64,000 bases of DNA. Source: Tragulus kanchil. Lineage: Eukaryota; Chordata; Mammalia; Artiodactyla; Tragulidae. Below are positions 35,965 through 46,525 of this stretch, piece after piece (the stretch's first letter is position 1; each line of letters starts with the position of its first letter). The position numbers and the translations under genes are program-made. The notes under the pieces were generated by a model that searched no databases, was not told where the DNA came from, and saw only the letters and a list, made by a program, of their open reading frames with translations. The DNA lies in NCBI GenBank assembly GCA_022376925.1, contig JAIOJX010000005.1:95825001-95889000 (forward strand), written 5' to 3'.

Positions 35965-37293
35965 TCAGAGCTTTTGTATCCATTCGTTTGTTGACAGGCA
36001 TCTAGGTTGCTTCCATGTTCTAGCTATTGTATAGAGAGCTGCAATGAACATTGGGGTACAGGTGCTTCTTTCAGATTTGATTTCACCAGGGTATAAGCCT
36101 AAGAGTGAGATTGCTGGGTCGAATGGTGCTTCTCTTTTTAGTTTTTTAAGAAATCTCCAGACTGTCTTCCATAGAGGCTGTATCAATTTACATTCCCACC
36201 AGCAATGCAAGAGGGTTCCCTTTTCTCCGCACCCTCTCCAACATTTATTGTCTGTTGATTTGTGGATGATGGCCATTCTGACGGGTGTAAGGTGATATCT
36301 CATTGTAGTTTTGATTGGCATTTCTCTAATTATAAGTGAAGGTGAGCATTGTTTCATGTGTTTTTGGGCCATCTGTATGTCGTCTTTGGAGAGGTGTCTG
36401 TTTAGGTCCTTTTCCCGTTTTTTGATTGGGTTGTTCATTTTTCTGGTGGTGAGTTGTCTGAGTTGCTTGTAGATTTTGGAGATTAATTCTTTGTCTGTTG
36501 TTTCATTTGCTGTGATTTTCTCCCATTCTGTGGGTTGTCTGTTCAGATTTTTTGTAATTTCTTTTGCTATACTAAAGCTTTGAAGTTTCATGAGGTCCCA
36601 CATGTTTATTTGTCTTTTTAGTTCCGCTATTCTAGTAGGTGGGTCAGAGAAGATCCTGCTTTGATTTATGTCCTTGAGTGTTCTGCCTATATTCTCCTCT
36701 AAGAGTTTGATTGTTTCTGGCCTTACATTTAAGTCTTTAATCCATTTTGAGTTGATCTTTGTGTATGGGGTCAGGGAATGTTCCAACTTCATTTTTTCAC
36801 ATGTAGCTGTCCAATTTTCCCAGCACCACTTGTTGAAGAGGCTGTCTTTGTCCCATTTTATAGTTTCGCCTCCTTTGTCAAAAATGAGGTACCCACAGGT
36901 GCGTGGGTTGATCTCTGGGTTCTCTATCTTGTTCCATTGGTCTATATTTCTGTGTTTGTGACAGTACCATACTGTCTTGATGACTGTTGCTTTGTAGTAG
37001 AGTCTGAAGTTGGGGAGGCTGATCCCTCCAGCTCCATTCTTCTTCCTTAGAATTGCTTTGGCTATTCGAGGTCTTTTGTGTTTCCAAATGAACTGTGTTA
37101 TTCTTTGGTCTAGTTCTGTGAAGAATGTCATTGGAAGTTTGATAGGGATCACATTGAATCTATAGATGACATTTGGTAGTATAGTCATTTTCACAATATT
37201 GATTCTTCCAACCCAGGAACACGGAATATCTCTCCATCTGTTTAAGTCTTCTTTAATGTCTCTCATGAGTGTTTTGTAATTTTCAGTGTACAA
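35965..37293 (-). pseudogene. L1 ORF2 C-terminal region (442 codons)
   Basis: This frame is the C-terminal part of L1 ORF2p, downstream of the reverse transcriptase core, including the thumb-like region and the cysteine-rich domain. The zinc-knuckle-like motif CWRGC...LLHCWWEC lies at residues 351-368 (C351, C355, H363, C368). ORF2p nicks target DNA and reverse transcribes L1 RNA in cis. The frame ends early after NEWIQKL, where a TGA replaces the usual Trp codon; ORF2-like sequence continues past it. It is out of frame with the RT segment upstream, through an indel near 37400-37430. A partial second copy is the frame at 34882-35301. The first Met is not a real start. Confidence 0.93.
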
Positions 37294-37322
37294 TTCTTTT
37301 GTTTCTTTGGGTAGGTTTAGTC

Positions 37323-38282
37323 CTAGATATTTGATTCTTTTGGTTGCAATGTTGAAGGGGATTGCCTCTTTGATTTTGTTTTCTGATTTTTCATTGTGTA
37401 TAGGAATGCCAGTGATTTCTGTATATTGATTTTATATCCTGTCACTTTGCTAAATTCGCTGATTACCTCTAGTAGTTTTGTAATAGCATCTTTGGGATTT
37501 TCTATGTATAATATCATGTCATCTGCAAAAAGAGAGAGCTTGACTTCTTCCTTTCCAATCTGAATTCCTTTTATTTCTTTCTCTTCTCTTATTGCTGTTG
37601 CTAGAACTTCCAGGACTATGTTGAATAAGAGTGATGAAAGTGAACACTCCTGTCTTGTTCCTGATCTTAGAAGAAATGCTTTGAGTTTTTCACCATTGAG
37701 GATAATGTTCGCTGTGGGTTTCTCATATATGGCTTTCACTATGTTGAGATAGGTTCCTTCTATGCCCATTTTTTGAAGAGTTTTTATCATAAATGGATGC
37801 CATTCTTTGGCAAAGGCTTTTTCTGCATCTGTTGAGATTATCATGTGGTTTTTGTCTCTCAATTGGTTGATATAGTGTATCACATTGATTGATTTGCAGA
37901 TATTGAAGAATCCTTGTATGCCTGGGATGCACCCAACTTGATCATGATGTATGAGCTTTTTGATGTGTTGTTGAATTCTGTTTGTTAGGATTTTGTTGAG
38001 GATTTTGGCATCTCGATTTTTCAGTGAAATTGGCCTATAATTTTCTTTTTTTGCGTTGTCTTTGCCTGGCTTTGGTATCAGTGTGATTGTGGCATGGTAG
38101 AATGTGTTTGGAAGTATTCCTTCCTGTACAATTTTTTGGAAGAGTTTTAGAAGGACAGGCATTAGCTCTTCTTTAAATGTTTGGTAGAATTCACCTGTGA
38201 ATCCATCCGACCCTGGGCTTTTATTTTGGGGTAGATTTTTAATCACAAAGTTGTTTCCTGAGCTTGTGATTGGGTTGTTCAT
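37323..38282 (-). pseudogene. L1 ORF2 reverse transcriptase domain (319 codons)
   Basis: This holds the RT core of L1 ORF2p. [15 protein letters not shown] (20-34) is RT motif 0/1, NYRPISL (81-87) follows, and the catalytic FADD box is at residues 252-255 (codons near 37518-37529). Likely damage is visible: [14 protein letters not shown] departs from the family pattern in RT motif A at 151-164, and [15 protein letters not shown] has Glu and Ser where the family has Gly and Pro. The frame runs off after SLAFLYT into unrelated residues, marking the frameshift. This segment lies outside the duplicated units, so it is single-copy. It cannot encode an active enzyme as it stands. Confidence 0.93.
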
Positions 38283-38287
38283 AGTTT

Positions 38288-38572
38288 CTATTTCTTCCTG
38301 GTTGAGTCTTGGGGATTAATCTTCTCTAAGAAACTGTCCATTTTTTCCAGGTTGTCCAGTTTGTTGCCATAGAGTTGTTCGTAATAGTCTCTTATAATCC
38401 TTTGGATTTCTGCATTATCTGTTGTAATCTCTCCTTTTTCATTTTTGATTTTGTGGGTCTGGTTCTTCTCTCTTTTTTTCTTGATGAGTCTGGCCAGTGG
38501 TTTGTCGATTTTATTGACTTTTTCGAAGAACCAGCTATTTGTTTTATTTATCTTTACTATTGTTTCTTTCAT
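38288..38572 (-). pseudogene. L1 ORF2 endonuclease-RT linker (94 codons)
   Basis: The region between the endonuclease and RT domains: [19 protein letters not shown] (residues 12-30), then a Lys-rich [20 protein letters not shown] segment and [18 protein letters not shown]. It ends in a stop after DSTRKK, just upstream of the RT frame, so a frameshift separates them. A shorter repeat of this segment at 39403-39588 comes from tandem duplication 12. Confidence 0.88.
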
Positions 38573-38821
38573 TTCTTTTTCATTTATTTCTGCTCCGATC
38601 TTTATGATTTCTCTTCTTCTGCTGGCTTTGGGAAGTTTTTGTTCTTCTTTCTCCAGTTGTTTTAAGCGTAAGGTTCGGTCATCTGTTTGAGATTTTCCTA
38701 GTTTCTTGAGATATGACTGAATTGCTATAAACTTCCCTCTTAGAACTGCTTTTGCAGTATCCCATAGGTTTTGTACTGTCGTGTGTTCATTGCCGTTTTC
38801 TTCTAGGAATTTTTTTATTTC

Positions 38822-39103
38822 TCATTTGATTTGTTCGGTAATCAGTTGGTTTTTTAGGTATGTGTTGTTTAATCTCCATGTGTTTGTGTGTTTAGTGGTT
38901 TTTTCCCTGTAGTTGATCTCTAGTCTCATTGCATTGTGGTCCAAGAAGATGGTTGATATAATGTCAGTTTTCTTGAATTGACTGAGGTTTGATTTCTGGC
39001 CCAAGATATGGTCTATCCTGGAGAATGTTCCGTGAGCACTTGAGAAGAAAGTGTATTCTTCTGCTTTTAGATGGAAAGCCCTAAAGATATCCATGAGATC
39101 CAT
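38822..39103 (-). pseudogene. L1 ORF2 endonuclease C-terminal part (93 codons)
   Basis: C-terminal half of the apurinic-like endonuclease: HGTFSRIDHIL (residues 24-34) carries the conserved Asp and His, and FLDHNAMRLE (53-62) is the final DH motif. The residue before DH is Leu where the family usually has Ser. It ends at a stop after ITEQIK, shared by both copies, so the stop is real rather than a sequencing error. Exact copy at 39838-40119. Confidence 0.88.
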
Positions 39104-39837
39104 TTCTTCTAGTGTGACATTTAAGGCTTATGTTTCTTTATTAATATTCTGTTTTGATGATCTGTCCATTGTTGTGAGAGGAGTGTTAAAGTCTCCTACT
39201 ATGATTGTGTTGCTGTCAATGTCTTCTTTTATGTCTGAAAGTGTTTGTCTTATGTATTGGGGTGCCCCTGTGTTGGGTGCATAGATATTTATGATTGTTA
39301 TGTCTTCTTCTTAGATCGATCTCTTGATCATTATGTAGTGTCTTTCCTTGTCTCTTCTAATCTTCTTAATTTTGAGGTCTATTTTGTCTGATATGAGGAT
39401 TGCTACTCCAGCTTTCTTTTGATTTCTGCATTATCTGTTGTAATCTCTCCTTTTTCATTTTTGATTTTGTGGGTCTGGTTCTTCTCTCTTTTTTTCTTGA
39501 TGAGTCTGGCCAGTGGTTTGTCGATTTTATTGACTTTTTCGAAGAACCAGCTATTTGTTTTATTTATCTTTACTATTGTTTCTTTCATTTCTTTTTCATT
39601 TATTTCTGCTCCGATCTTTATGATTTCTCTTCTTCTGCTGGCTTTGGGAAGTTTTTGTTCTTCTTTCTCCAGTTGTTTTAAGCGTAAGGTTCGGTCATCT
39701 GTTTGAGATTTTCCTAGTTTCTTGAGATATGACTGAATTGCTATAAACTTCCCTCTTAGAACTGCTTTTGCAGTATCCCATAGGTTTTGTACTGTCGTGT
39801 GTTCATTGCCGTTTTCTTCTAGGAATTTTTTTATTTC

Positions 39838-40119
39838 TCATTTGATTTGTTCGGTAATCAGTTGGTTTTTTAGGTATGTGTTGTTTAATCTCCATGTGTT
39901 TGTGTGTTTAGTGGTTTTTTCCCTGTAGTTGATCTCTAGTCTCATTGCATTGTGGTCCAAGAAGATGGTTGATATAATGTCAGTTTTCTTGAATTGACTG
40001 AGGTTTGATTTCTGGCCCAAGATATGGTCTATCCTGGAGAATGTTCCGTGAGCACTTGAGAAGAAAGTGTATTCTTCTGCTTTTAGATGGAAAGCCCTAA
40101 AGATATCCATGAGATCCAT
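39838..40119 (-). pseudogene. Copy of the L1 endonuclease C-terminal part
   Basis: Same 93 codons as 38822-39103, displaced by 1016 bases. In a collapsed sequence only one of the two exists, directly following the endonuclease N-terminal part at 40327-40638. Confidence 0.88.
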
Positions 40120-40326
40120 TTCTTCTAGTGTGACATTTAAGGCTTATGTTTCTTTATTAATATTCTGTTTTGATGATCTGTCCATTGTTGTGAGAGGAGT
40201 GTTAAAGTCTCCTACTATGATTGTGTTGCTGTCAATGTCTTCTTTTATGTCTGAAAGTGTTTGTCTTATGTATTGGGGTGCCCCTGTGTTGGGTGCATAG
40301 ATATTTATGATTGTTATGTCTTCTTC

Positions 40327-40638
40327 TTAGATCGATCTCTTGATCATTATGTAGTGTCTTTCCTTGTCTCTTCTAATCTTCTTAATTTTGAGGTCTATTT
40401 TGTCTGATATGAGGATTGCTACTCCAGCTTTCTTTTGATTTCCATTTGCATGGAATATCTTTTTCCATCCTCTCACTTTCAGTCTGTGAGTGTCTCTAGG
40501 TCTGAAGTGAATTTCCTGGAGGCAGCGTATGTATGGGTCGAGTTTTTGAATCCATTCAGCCAATGTGTGTCTTTTGGTTGGGGCATTTAGTCCATTTACA
40601 TTCAAAGTAACTATTGATACAAATGATCCTATTGTCAT
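40327..40638 (-). pseudogene. L1 ORF2 start and endonuclease N-terminal part (103 codons)
   Basis: The ATG at 40636-40638 is the natural ORF2 start: it is 60 bases beyond the ORF1 stop at 40699 and is followed after ten codons by TLNVNGLNAPTKRH, the first endonuclease motif. The catalytic Glu is in CLQEIHF (Glu42). [15 protein letters not shown] (67-81) follows. The frame stops after MIKRSI. A truncated copy at 41516-41713 arises from tandem duplication 13. Confidence 0.92.
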
Positions 40639-42562
40639 CTTCTTAGATGTTATGATGGGTTTGTTTTGTGGATCTTCTCCCTCTCTTATACTTGTTGTCT
40701 ATAGAAGTCCCTTTAACACTTGTTGTAAGGCTGGTTTGGTATTACTAAATTCTTTTAATTTTTGCTTATCTGTAAAGCTTTTGATTTCTCCATCAATTTT
40801 GAAGGAGATTATTTCAGGGTAGAGGATTCTTGGTTGCAGATTATTTTCTTTTAGCCGTTTAAATGTGTTCTGCCATTCCCTTCTGGCCTGCAGAGTTTCT
40901 GTTTAAAGATCAGCTGTTAAACGTATTGGCTTTCCCTTGTATGTCACTAGTTGCTTTTCCCTTGCTGCTTTTAGAATTCTGTCTTTGTGTTTAATTTGTG
41001 TTAGCTTCATTACTGTGTCTCTTGGTGTGTTTCTTCTCGGACTGATTCTGTATAGTACTCTTTGCACTTCTTGGACTTGATTCATCATTTCTTTCCCCAT
41101 GTTGGGGAAATTTTCAACTATGATATCTTCAAAGATTTTCTCATATCCTTTCTTTTTTTCTTCTTGTTCTGGAACCCCTGTAATTCAAATATTGGTACAT
41201 TTGATATTATCCCAGAGGTTTCTGAGGCTATCCTCTGCTCTTTTCATTCTTTGAGCTTGATTCTGTTTTTCAGCAGTTACTTCCACCATTCTGTCTTCCA
41301 GCTCACTTATCTGGTCTTCTGTCTCAGATACTCTGCTCTTGATTCCTTCTACACTGTTTTTAAGTCCAGCAATTGAGTTGTTTGTCTCTGTTACTTTTTT
41401 GTAACTTCTTGTATTTCTTTATTCAGTGTGTTAGTTGTGTCTTGCAGTTTCTCTGAAATTCTGTTTTCAGTGTCTTTGATCATCTTTCATGGTTTTTGTG
41501 AGGTTGTCCCCTTTTTTATTTTGCATGGAATATCTTTTTCCATCCTCTCACTTTCAGTCTGTGAGTGTCTCTAGGTCTGAAGTGAATTTCCTGGAGGCAG
41601 CGTATGTATGGGTCGAGTTTTTGAATCCATTCAGCCAATGTGTGTCTTTTGGTTGGGGCATTTAGTCCATTTACATTCAAAGTAACTATTGATACAAATG
41701 ATCCTATTGTCATCTTCTTAGATGTTATGATGGGTTTGTTTTGTGGATCTTCTCCCTCTCTTATACTTGTTGTCTATAGAAGTCCCTTTAACACTTGTTG
41801 TAAGGCTGGTTTGGTATTACTAAATTCTTTTAATTTTTGCTTATCTGTAAAGCTTTTGATTTCTCCATCAATTTTGAAGGAGATTATTTCAGGGTAGAGG
41901 ATTCTTGGTTGCAGATTATTTTCTTTTAGCCGTTTAAATGTGTTCTGCCATTCCCTTCTGGCCTGCAGAGTTTCTGTTTAAAGATCAGCTGTTAAACGTA
42001 TTGGCTTTCCCTTGTATGTCACTAGTTGCTTTTCCCTTGCTGCTTTTAGAATTCTGTCTTTGTGTTTAATTTGTGTTAGCTTCATTACTGTGTCTCTTGG
42101 TGTGTTTCTTCTCGGACTGATTCTGTATAGTACTCTTTGCACTTCTTGGACTTGATTCATCATTTCTTTCCCCATGTTGGGGAAATTTTCAACTATGATA
42201 TCTTCAAAGATTTTCTCATATCCTTTCTTTTTTTCTTCTTGTTCTGGAACCCCTGTAATTCAAATATTGGTACATTTGATATTATCCCAGAGGTTTCTGA
42301 GGCTATCCTCTGCTCTTTTCATTCTTTGAGCTTGATTCTGTTTTTCAGCAGTTACTTCCACCATTCTGTCTTCCAGCTCACTTATCTGGTCTTCTGTCTC
42401 AGATACTCTGCTCTTGATTCCTTCTACACTGTTTTTAAGTCCAGCAATTGAGTTGTTTGTCTCTGTTACTTTTTTGTAACTTCTTGTATTTCTTTATTCA
42501 GTGTGTTAGTTGTGTCTTGCAGTTTCTCTGAAATTCTGTTTTCAGTGTCTTTGATCATCTTT
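40445..42562 (+). repeat. Tandem duplication 13 (unit 1075 bp)
   Basis: Bases 40445-41487 recur at 41520-42562. The upstream copy ends in 32 bases (41488-41519, CATGGTTTTTGTGAGG...) that do not match the true continuation at 42563. They look like sequence from another source, perhaps another L1 copy. The unit spans the ORF1/ORF2 boundary. Confidence 0.93.
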
Positions 42563-42678
42563 ACTGTCATTCTTCTGAAATCACTTACAGAAAGTTTGTC
42601 CAAATTCTCTTCGTTGATTTGATCTTGTGTGGTTGTAGATTATTCCTTCATTCGTGTGATATTTCTCTGCCGTTTCAT
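40699..42678 (-). pseudogene. L1 ORF1 (RNA-binding protein), broken and duplicated
   Basis: ORF1p coats L1 RNA as a trimer. The start is the ATG at 42676-42678 (MKRQRNITRMKE, then a stop after 12 codons). The stop of the full frame is the TAG at 40699-40701. The C-terminal RNA-binding domain is readable at 40903-41100 as ISPRRNTPRDTVMKLTQIK and AAREKQLVTYKGKPIRLTA, ending in a premature TAA that both copies share. Without tandem duplication 13 the gene would be about 905 bases, close to a normal length. The coiled-coil half lies near 41140-41480 and is frameshifted. Confidence 0.87.
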
Positions 42679-43521
42679 TGTAATTATTAATTTTTTAACT
42701 GACTCTGTTTGGGATTTCCTTTTCCCAGACTTTGAGTTACGTCTCTTGGTGTTTGTTGTTTGGATGGGGCTTCTTATTCTGGGTGATGCTGGTGGTTGGG
42801 TGATGCCAGGACTTGCATACAAGTGATTATCTTTGTTGGCGTTCTCACTTGTATACTGCTCTCTAGTGTTAGGCATTCTCTAGTATTGTAGAGTTTTGGA
42901 GTCAGTGCTCCCTCCCTAAAGCCCCGGGGCTTGTTGCCTGACCAGGGAATGAAGATTTGACAGCTGGTTTGTTATGGCATTAAATGATATTAAAACATAT
43001 ATACACAAATGAGAAACAGAAGGTATACCTTTGACAAATGGCAATTAAAATATTATGCAGATTCTATCTAGTGTATTGAATTATACACACAAACATATAC
43101 AGCTGTAACATAACCCAAGCATTCCAACCAAAAATACAGAACAATACGTTAGCACAGCAAATAGAGAAAACCAAGAATGATATCCACCAGTTAATAAGTA
43201 AACTAAGTAGAGCACACATTGGAGAATATTGCTAGAGCAGGGTCCCTGTTGGGGATAAGGCAATGAGGAAAGAACAGACTAAGAAATATGATGGGAAAAG
43301 GGAAAAAGAGAAAGAGAGGATAGAAGAGAAATATAGGGTAATACTGCAAAGTTAAATATAGGGAGATAAAGATTCGTATGTATTAGAATTCAGTGCTATA
43401 GGAAAGGAGCATCAGAGAAAGCAAAGAATTATAGAGGAAGTAGTAGTACAAATAAAGAATTAAAAAAGTTAAAACAAAGATAAGTATATAGAAAAATATA
43501 GAAAAACAAAGCAAAAACAAT

Positions 43522-45742
43522 AAAAAGAAACAAACCCCCCACAGAAACTTAAAAGACCAATGTAGAACCAGAAGTTTATACCGAAATAAGATGTGTGGTT
43601 TAAAAGGAAAAAGAAGAAAAAAAAAAATTATGTAAACTTGAATATATTCAGTCTTACTGATAACATTAGTAGCTTCAATAGAATTCAATGGAGGAAATAA
43701 ACACATCCACACTCACACACCCCCAAAAAACTCAAAAAACAAAAAACCAGGGGGGCACTGAGGGAGTTTGAAAAAAAGGGAAAAAAACAATTGAAACAAA
43801 ATAAAACAAAAGCAATAAAAATGAATAAGGAATAAAATGAAATTTTAAAAATCCAGCAGTAACTCCAGCTTCAGACAAAACGTGAAAATAGTGTTTCTGT
43901 TCTTCTGTCTCTTGCTGACTATTCAGGAATTATCAGTCTTTTTCTTGCCTCTGGCAGTGGTTGGATCTGAAGACCTCTTTGACTGCTTCTTTATTTTGGC
44001 CTATTCCAGAAATAAAAGGCCTCCCCAGGCTGGCCCTGGGAGTTTCTTAATCCAAATCCCTTTCTTGCTGGATGGAGCTAAATTCCCTCCCTGTAGCTTG
44101 ACCAGCAGCCCTGTAGTTTGACCAGCAGCCAAACTACAGTAGGGAAAATGGCGCTCTCTCACAAAGGATCTATTCCCACACTCTCTATGGGAAGCACTTC
44201 TGCAGTGACCCTGACCCTGCTGCAGGCCACTGTCGACCCCCGCCACCGCGGGAGATGTCAGGTTACTCAGAGGTGAGTCTGGCTTAGTCTCATGCAGGAT
44301 CACTATTTCCCTCTGCCAGATCACAGTGCACAGTTTCCAGTCCTCCTCGGCGGCTCTATGATTGGGTTAATTGTGACCTCCTCCAAAGGGAACTGAGTGC
44401 TGTCCTTCCGGGGACTGCTCAAGGGCACTTCTGAATGGGGCACTTGGACCCTCCAAAGCAGATCTGGCTCAGTCCCTTGTGGGCGTCACCGCTCCTTTCC
44501 CAGTTCTTGATCTGCAACAGGCTTTGCACCTTTGGCCCACTCGACCTCTCTGGCAGGTCGAGGTTTGACTTTTAAAAGCGTGACTGTGCCCTTCCTACCA
44601 TCTTGATGTGGCTTCTCCTTTGTTCTTCTACTAAAAGAAACAAACCCCCCACAGAAACTTAAAAGACCAATGTAGAACCAGAAGTTTATACCGAAATAAG
44701 ATGTGTGGTTTAAAAGGAAAAAGAAGAAAAAAAAAAATTATGTAAACTTGAATATATTCAGTCTTACTGATAACATTAGTAGCTTCAATAGAATTCAATG
44801 GAGGAAATAAACACATCCACACTCACACACCCCCAAAAAACTCAAAAAACAAAAAACCAGGGGGGCACTGAGGGAGTTTGAAAAAAAGGGAAAAAAACAA
44901 TTGAAACAAAATAAAACAAAAGCAATAAAAATGAATAAGGAATAAAATGAAATTTTAAAAATCCAGCAGTAACTCCAGCTTCAGACAAAACGTGAAAATA
45001 GTGTTTCTGTTCTTCTGTCTCTTGCTGACTATTCAGGAATTATCAGTCTTTTTCTTGCCTCTGGCAGTGGTTGGATCTGAAGACCTCTTTGACTGCTTCT
45101 TTATTTTGGCCTATTCCAGAAATAAAAGGCCTCCCCAGGCTGGCCCTGGGAGTTTCTTAATCCAAATCCCTTTCTTGCTGGATGGAGCTAAATTCCCTCC
45201 CTGTAGCTTGACCAGCAGCCCTGTAGTTTGACCAGCAGCCAAACTACAGTAGGGAAAATGGCGTCTCTCTCACAAAGGATTTATTCCCACACTCTCTATG
45301 GGAAGCACTTCTGCAGTGACCCTGACCCTGCTGCAGGCCACTGTCGACCCCCGCCACCGCGGGAGATGTCAGGTTACTCAGAGGTGAGTCTGGCTTAGTC
45401 TCATGCAGGATCACTATTTCCCTCTGCCAGATCACAGTGCACAGTTTCCAGTCCTCCTCGGCGGCTCTATGATTGGGTTAATTGTGACCTCCTCCAAAGG
45501 GAACTGAGTGCTGTCCTTCCGGGGACTGCTCAAGGGCACTTCTGAATGGGGCACTTGGACCCTCCAAAGCAGATCTGGCTCAGTCCCTTGTGGGCGTCAC
45601 CGCTCCTTTCCCAGTTCTTGATCTGCAACAGGCTTTGCACCTTTGGCCCACTCGACCTCTCTGGCAGGTACGAGGTTTGACTTTTAAAAGCGTGACTGTG
45701 CCCTTCCTACCATCTTGATGTGGCTTCTCCTTTGTTCTTCTA
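43522..45742 (+). repeat. Tandem duplication 14 (unit 1110 bp)
   Basis: Bases 43522-44631 recur at 44632-45742. There are small differences: GCGCTCTCTC against GCGTCTCTCTC, GATCTATT against GATTTATT, and GGCAGGTCGAGG against GGCAGGTACGAGG, the last near the end of the upstream copy. The unit is inside the L1 5' UTR. Confidence 0.93.
44091..44139. repeat. 20-bp direct repeat with a hairpin arm in the L1 5' UTR
   Basis: CTGTAGCTTGACCAGCAGCC (44091-44110) is followed at once by CTGTAGTTTGACCAGCAGCC (44111-44130), one base different. CTGTAGTTT at 44111-44119 can pair with AAACTACAG at 44131-44139. The whole block recurs at 45201-45249 through duplication 14. Confidence 0.8.
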
Positions 45743-45873
45743 TGTGGGGTATCTTTTTTGTGATCAGATCCAACCTCCTCCTGTTGATGGTTTTTCAGGA
45801 ACTCGTTGCAATTCAGGCAGTTTTGCAGGAGAGATGAGTGCATGTCCTTCTACGCTGCCATCTTAGCTTCACC

Positions 45874-45890
45874 TCAGAAGTGTGTTTTTT
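45874..45890. repeat. Right target-site duplication of the full-length L1
   Basis: TCAGAAGTGTGTTTTTT, followed by AATATC. Pairs with 33651-33667. The old L1 sequence continues straight after it. Confidence 0.85.
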
Positions 45891-46075
45891 AATATCAATG
45901 AATTTGTGTATTTCCCAACTTTCTTTCCGTTTTTTCTGATTTCATTTTGTTGTGGTATGAGCACATGCTTTATATGATTTTAGACCTTTTAAATGTGTTG
46001 AAAGATTGTTTCATGTTCTAAAAATCAATCAACAAACAATATGGTCTACCCTGAAAAAATTTATGTGCAATTTAG
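45891..46075 (-). mobile_element. Old L1 ORF2 fragment, antisense, right half
   Basis: AATTTGTGTATTTCCC, TTTGTTGTGGTATGAGCAC, TTTATATGATTTTAGACC and AATATGGTCTACCCTG continue, in order, the ORF2 region left off at 33650. The similarity fades after about 46075. Confidence 0.78.
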
Positions 46076-46489
46076 AATAGGTAGTTCTGAGTATTTCATT
46101 GAAATCTCTTCTACATTCATTGTAAAGCCTCTGATATTGATGCTCCAAGAGTGCAGCATTGGGCATGCACACAATCATGCTGGAATGATTGGTTTTTGCA
46201 TGACTATCTTTGACTATCTCTTTCCCTGATCTCTCCATTAAGCTCTATCTGCCTCACTTGGCATTCCACTCAGTTTTACCCATGGTAGGCTGGTCTGTTG
46301 CTTTCAATGATACATTTGCATCATAGTCTAATCCTACTAAATTTAGGCTTCTTTTAAGATTTGGTCTTTGAGATTTATACTGACTCTAGAAGGGTTCATC
46401 TTACCTGTCTCTTTCTCTGATTCTTTCTGGTAAGTCATATGGACTAAGGTTTGGCCTATTGCCTGTATTGTTTATGATCAAAATCTCCA

Positions 46490-46525
<36 letters not shown>

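Larger units (their letters stand above)
34188..36330 (+). repeat. Tandem duplication 11 (unit about 1085 bp)
   Basis: Bases 34188-35278 recur at 35279-36330. The downstream copy starts badly: near 35335 about 8 net bases including the LTR TATA box are missing, and GTGCGTT becomes GTCGTT. The upstream copy ends badly: 35246-35278 contains a garbled stretch with a second ATATCTCATTGTAG block. The interior matches almost perfectly. Confidence 0.92.
38405..40442 (+). repeat. Tandem duplication 12 (unit 1016 bp)
   Basis: Bases 38405-39420 recur at 39421-40442 with no internal difference noticed. The junction shares the 6-base GATTTC. The unit lies wholly inside L1 ORF2 (endonuclease C-terminus to linker), so the element would otherwise have two endonuclease C-termini. 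Confidence 0.94.
33668..45873 (-). mobile_element. Full-length L1 LINE, decayed, minus strand
   Basis: A complete L1 lies in reverse orientation: poly(A)-type tail (T runs from 33668), 3' UTR, ORF2 (40638 down to about 35960), a 60-base inter-ORF gap, ORF1 (42678 to 40699) and a long 5' UTR starting at 45873 with AAGATGGCAGC, the YY1-like start motif of L1 promoters. It spans 12.2 kb, but removing four 1.0-1.1 kb tandem duplications and a 706-bp solo LTR leaves about 7.2 kb, a normal full-length size. ORFs carry stops and frameshifts that agree between independent duplicate copies, so it is inactive. Target-site duplications at 33651 and 45874 and continuity of an older L1 on both sides confirm a single insertion. 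Confidence 0.92.
42679..45873 (-). promoter_or_regulatory. L1 5' UTR and internal promoter region
   Basis: Everything between the ORF1 start and the element's 5' end, about 2.1 kb once tandem duplication 14 is collapsed. The 5' terminus reads GAGGTGAAGCTAAGATGGCAG on the minus strand, the L1-type start with a YY1-like AAGATGGC. The outer part is richer in CpG (for example ACCGCGGG near 44247), while the inner part (42960-43880) is A-rich on the plus strand. The hydrophobic minus-strand frame at 43383-43712 is a by-product of this A-rich stretch. No transcription start can be fixed from sequence alone. Confidence 0.7.

Noticed and set aside
36668..37050. Plus-strand frames of 90-97 codons
   Set aside because: They are antisense to the L1 ORF2 C-terminal region, which explains the sequence fully.
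43383..43712. 109-codon hydrophobic minus-strand frame, possible membrane protein
   Set aside because: The plus strand is A-rich L1 5' UTR, so the minus strand encodes Phe/Leu runs by composition. The second copy at 44631 is truncated.
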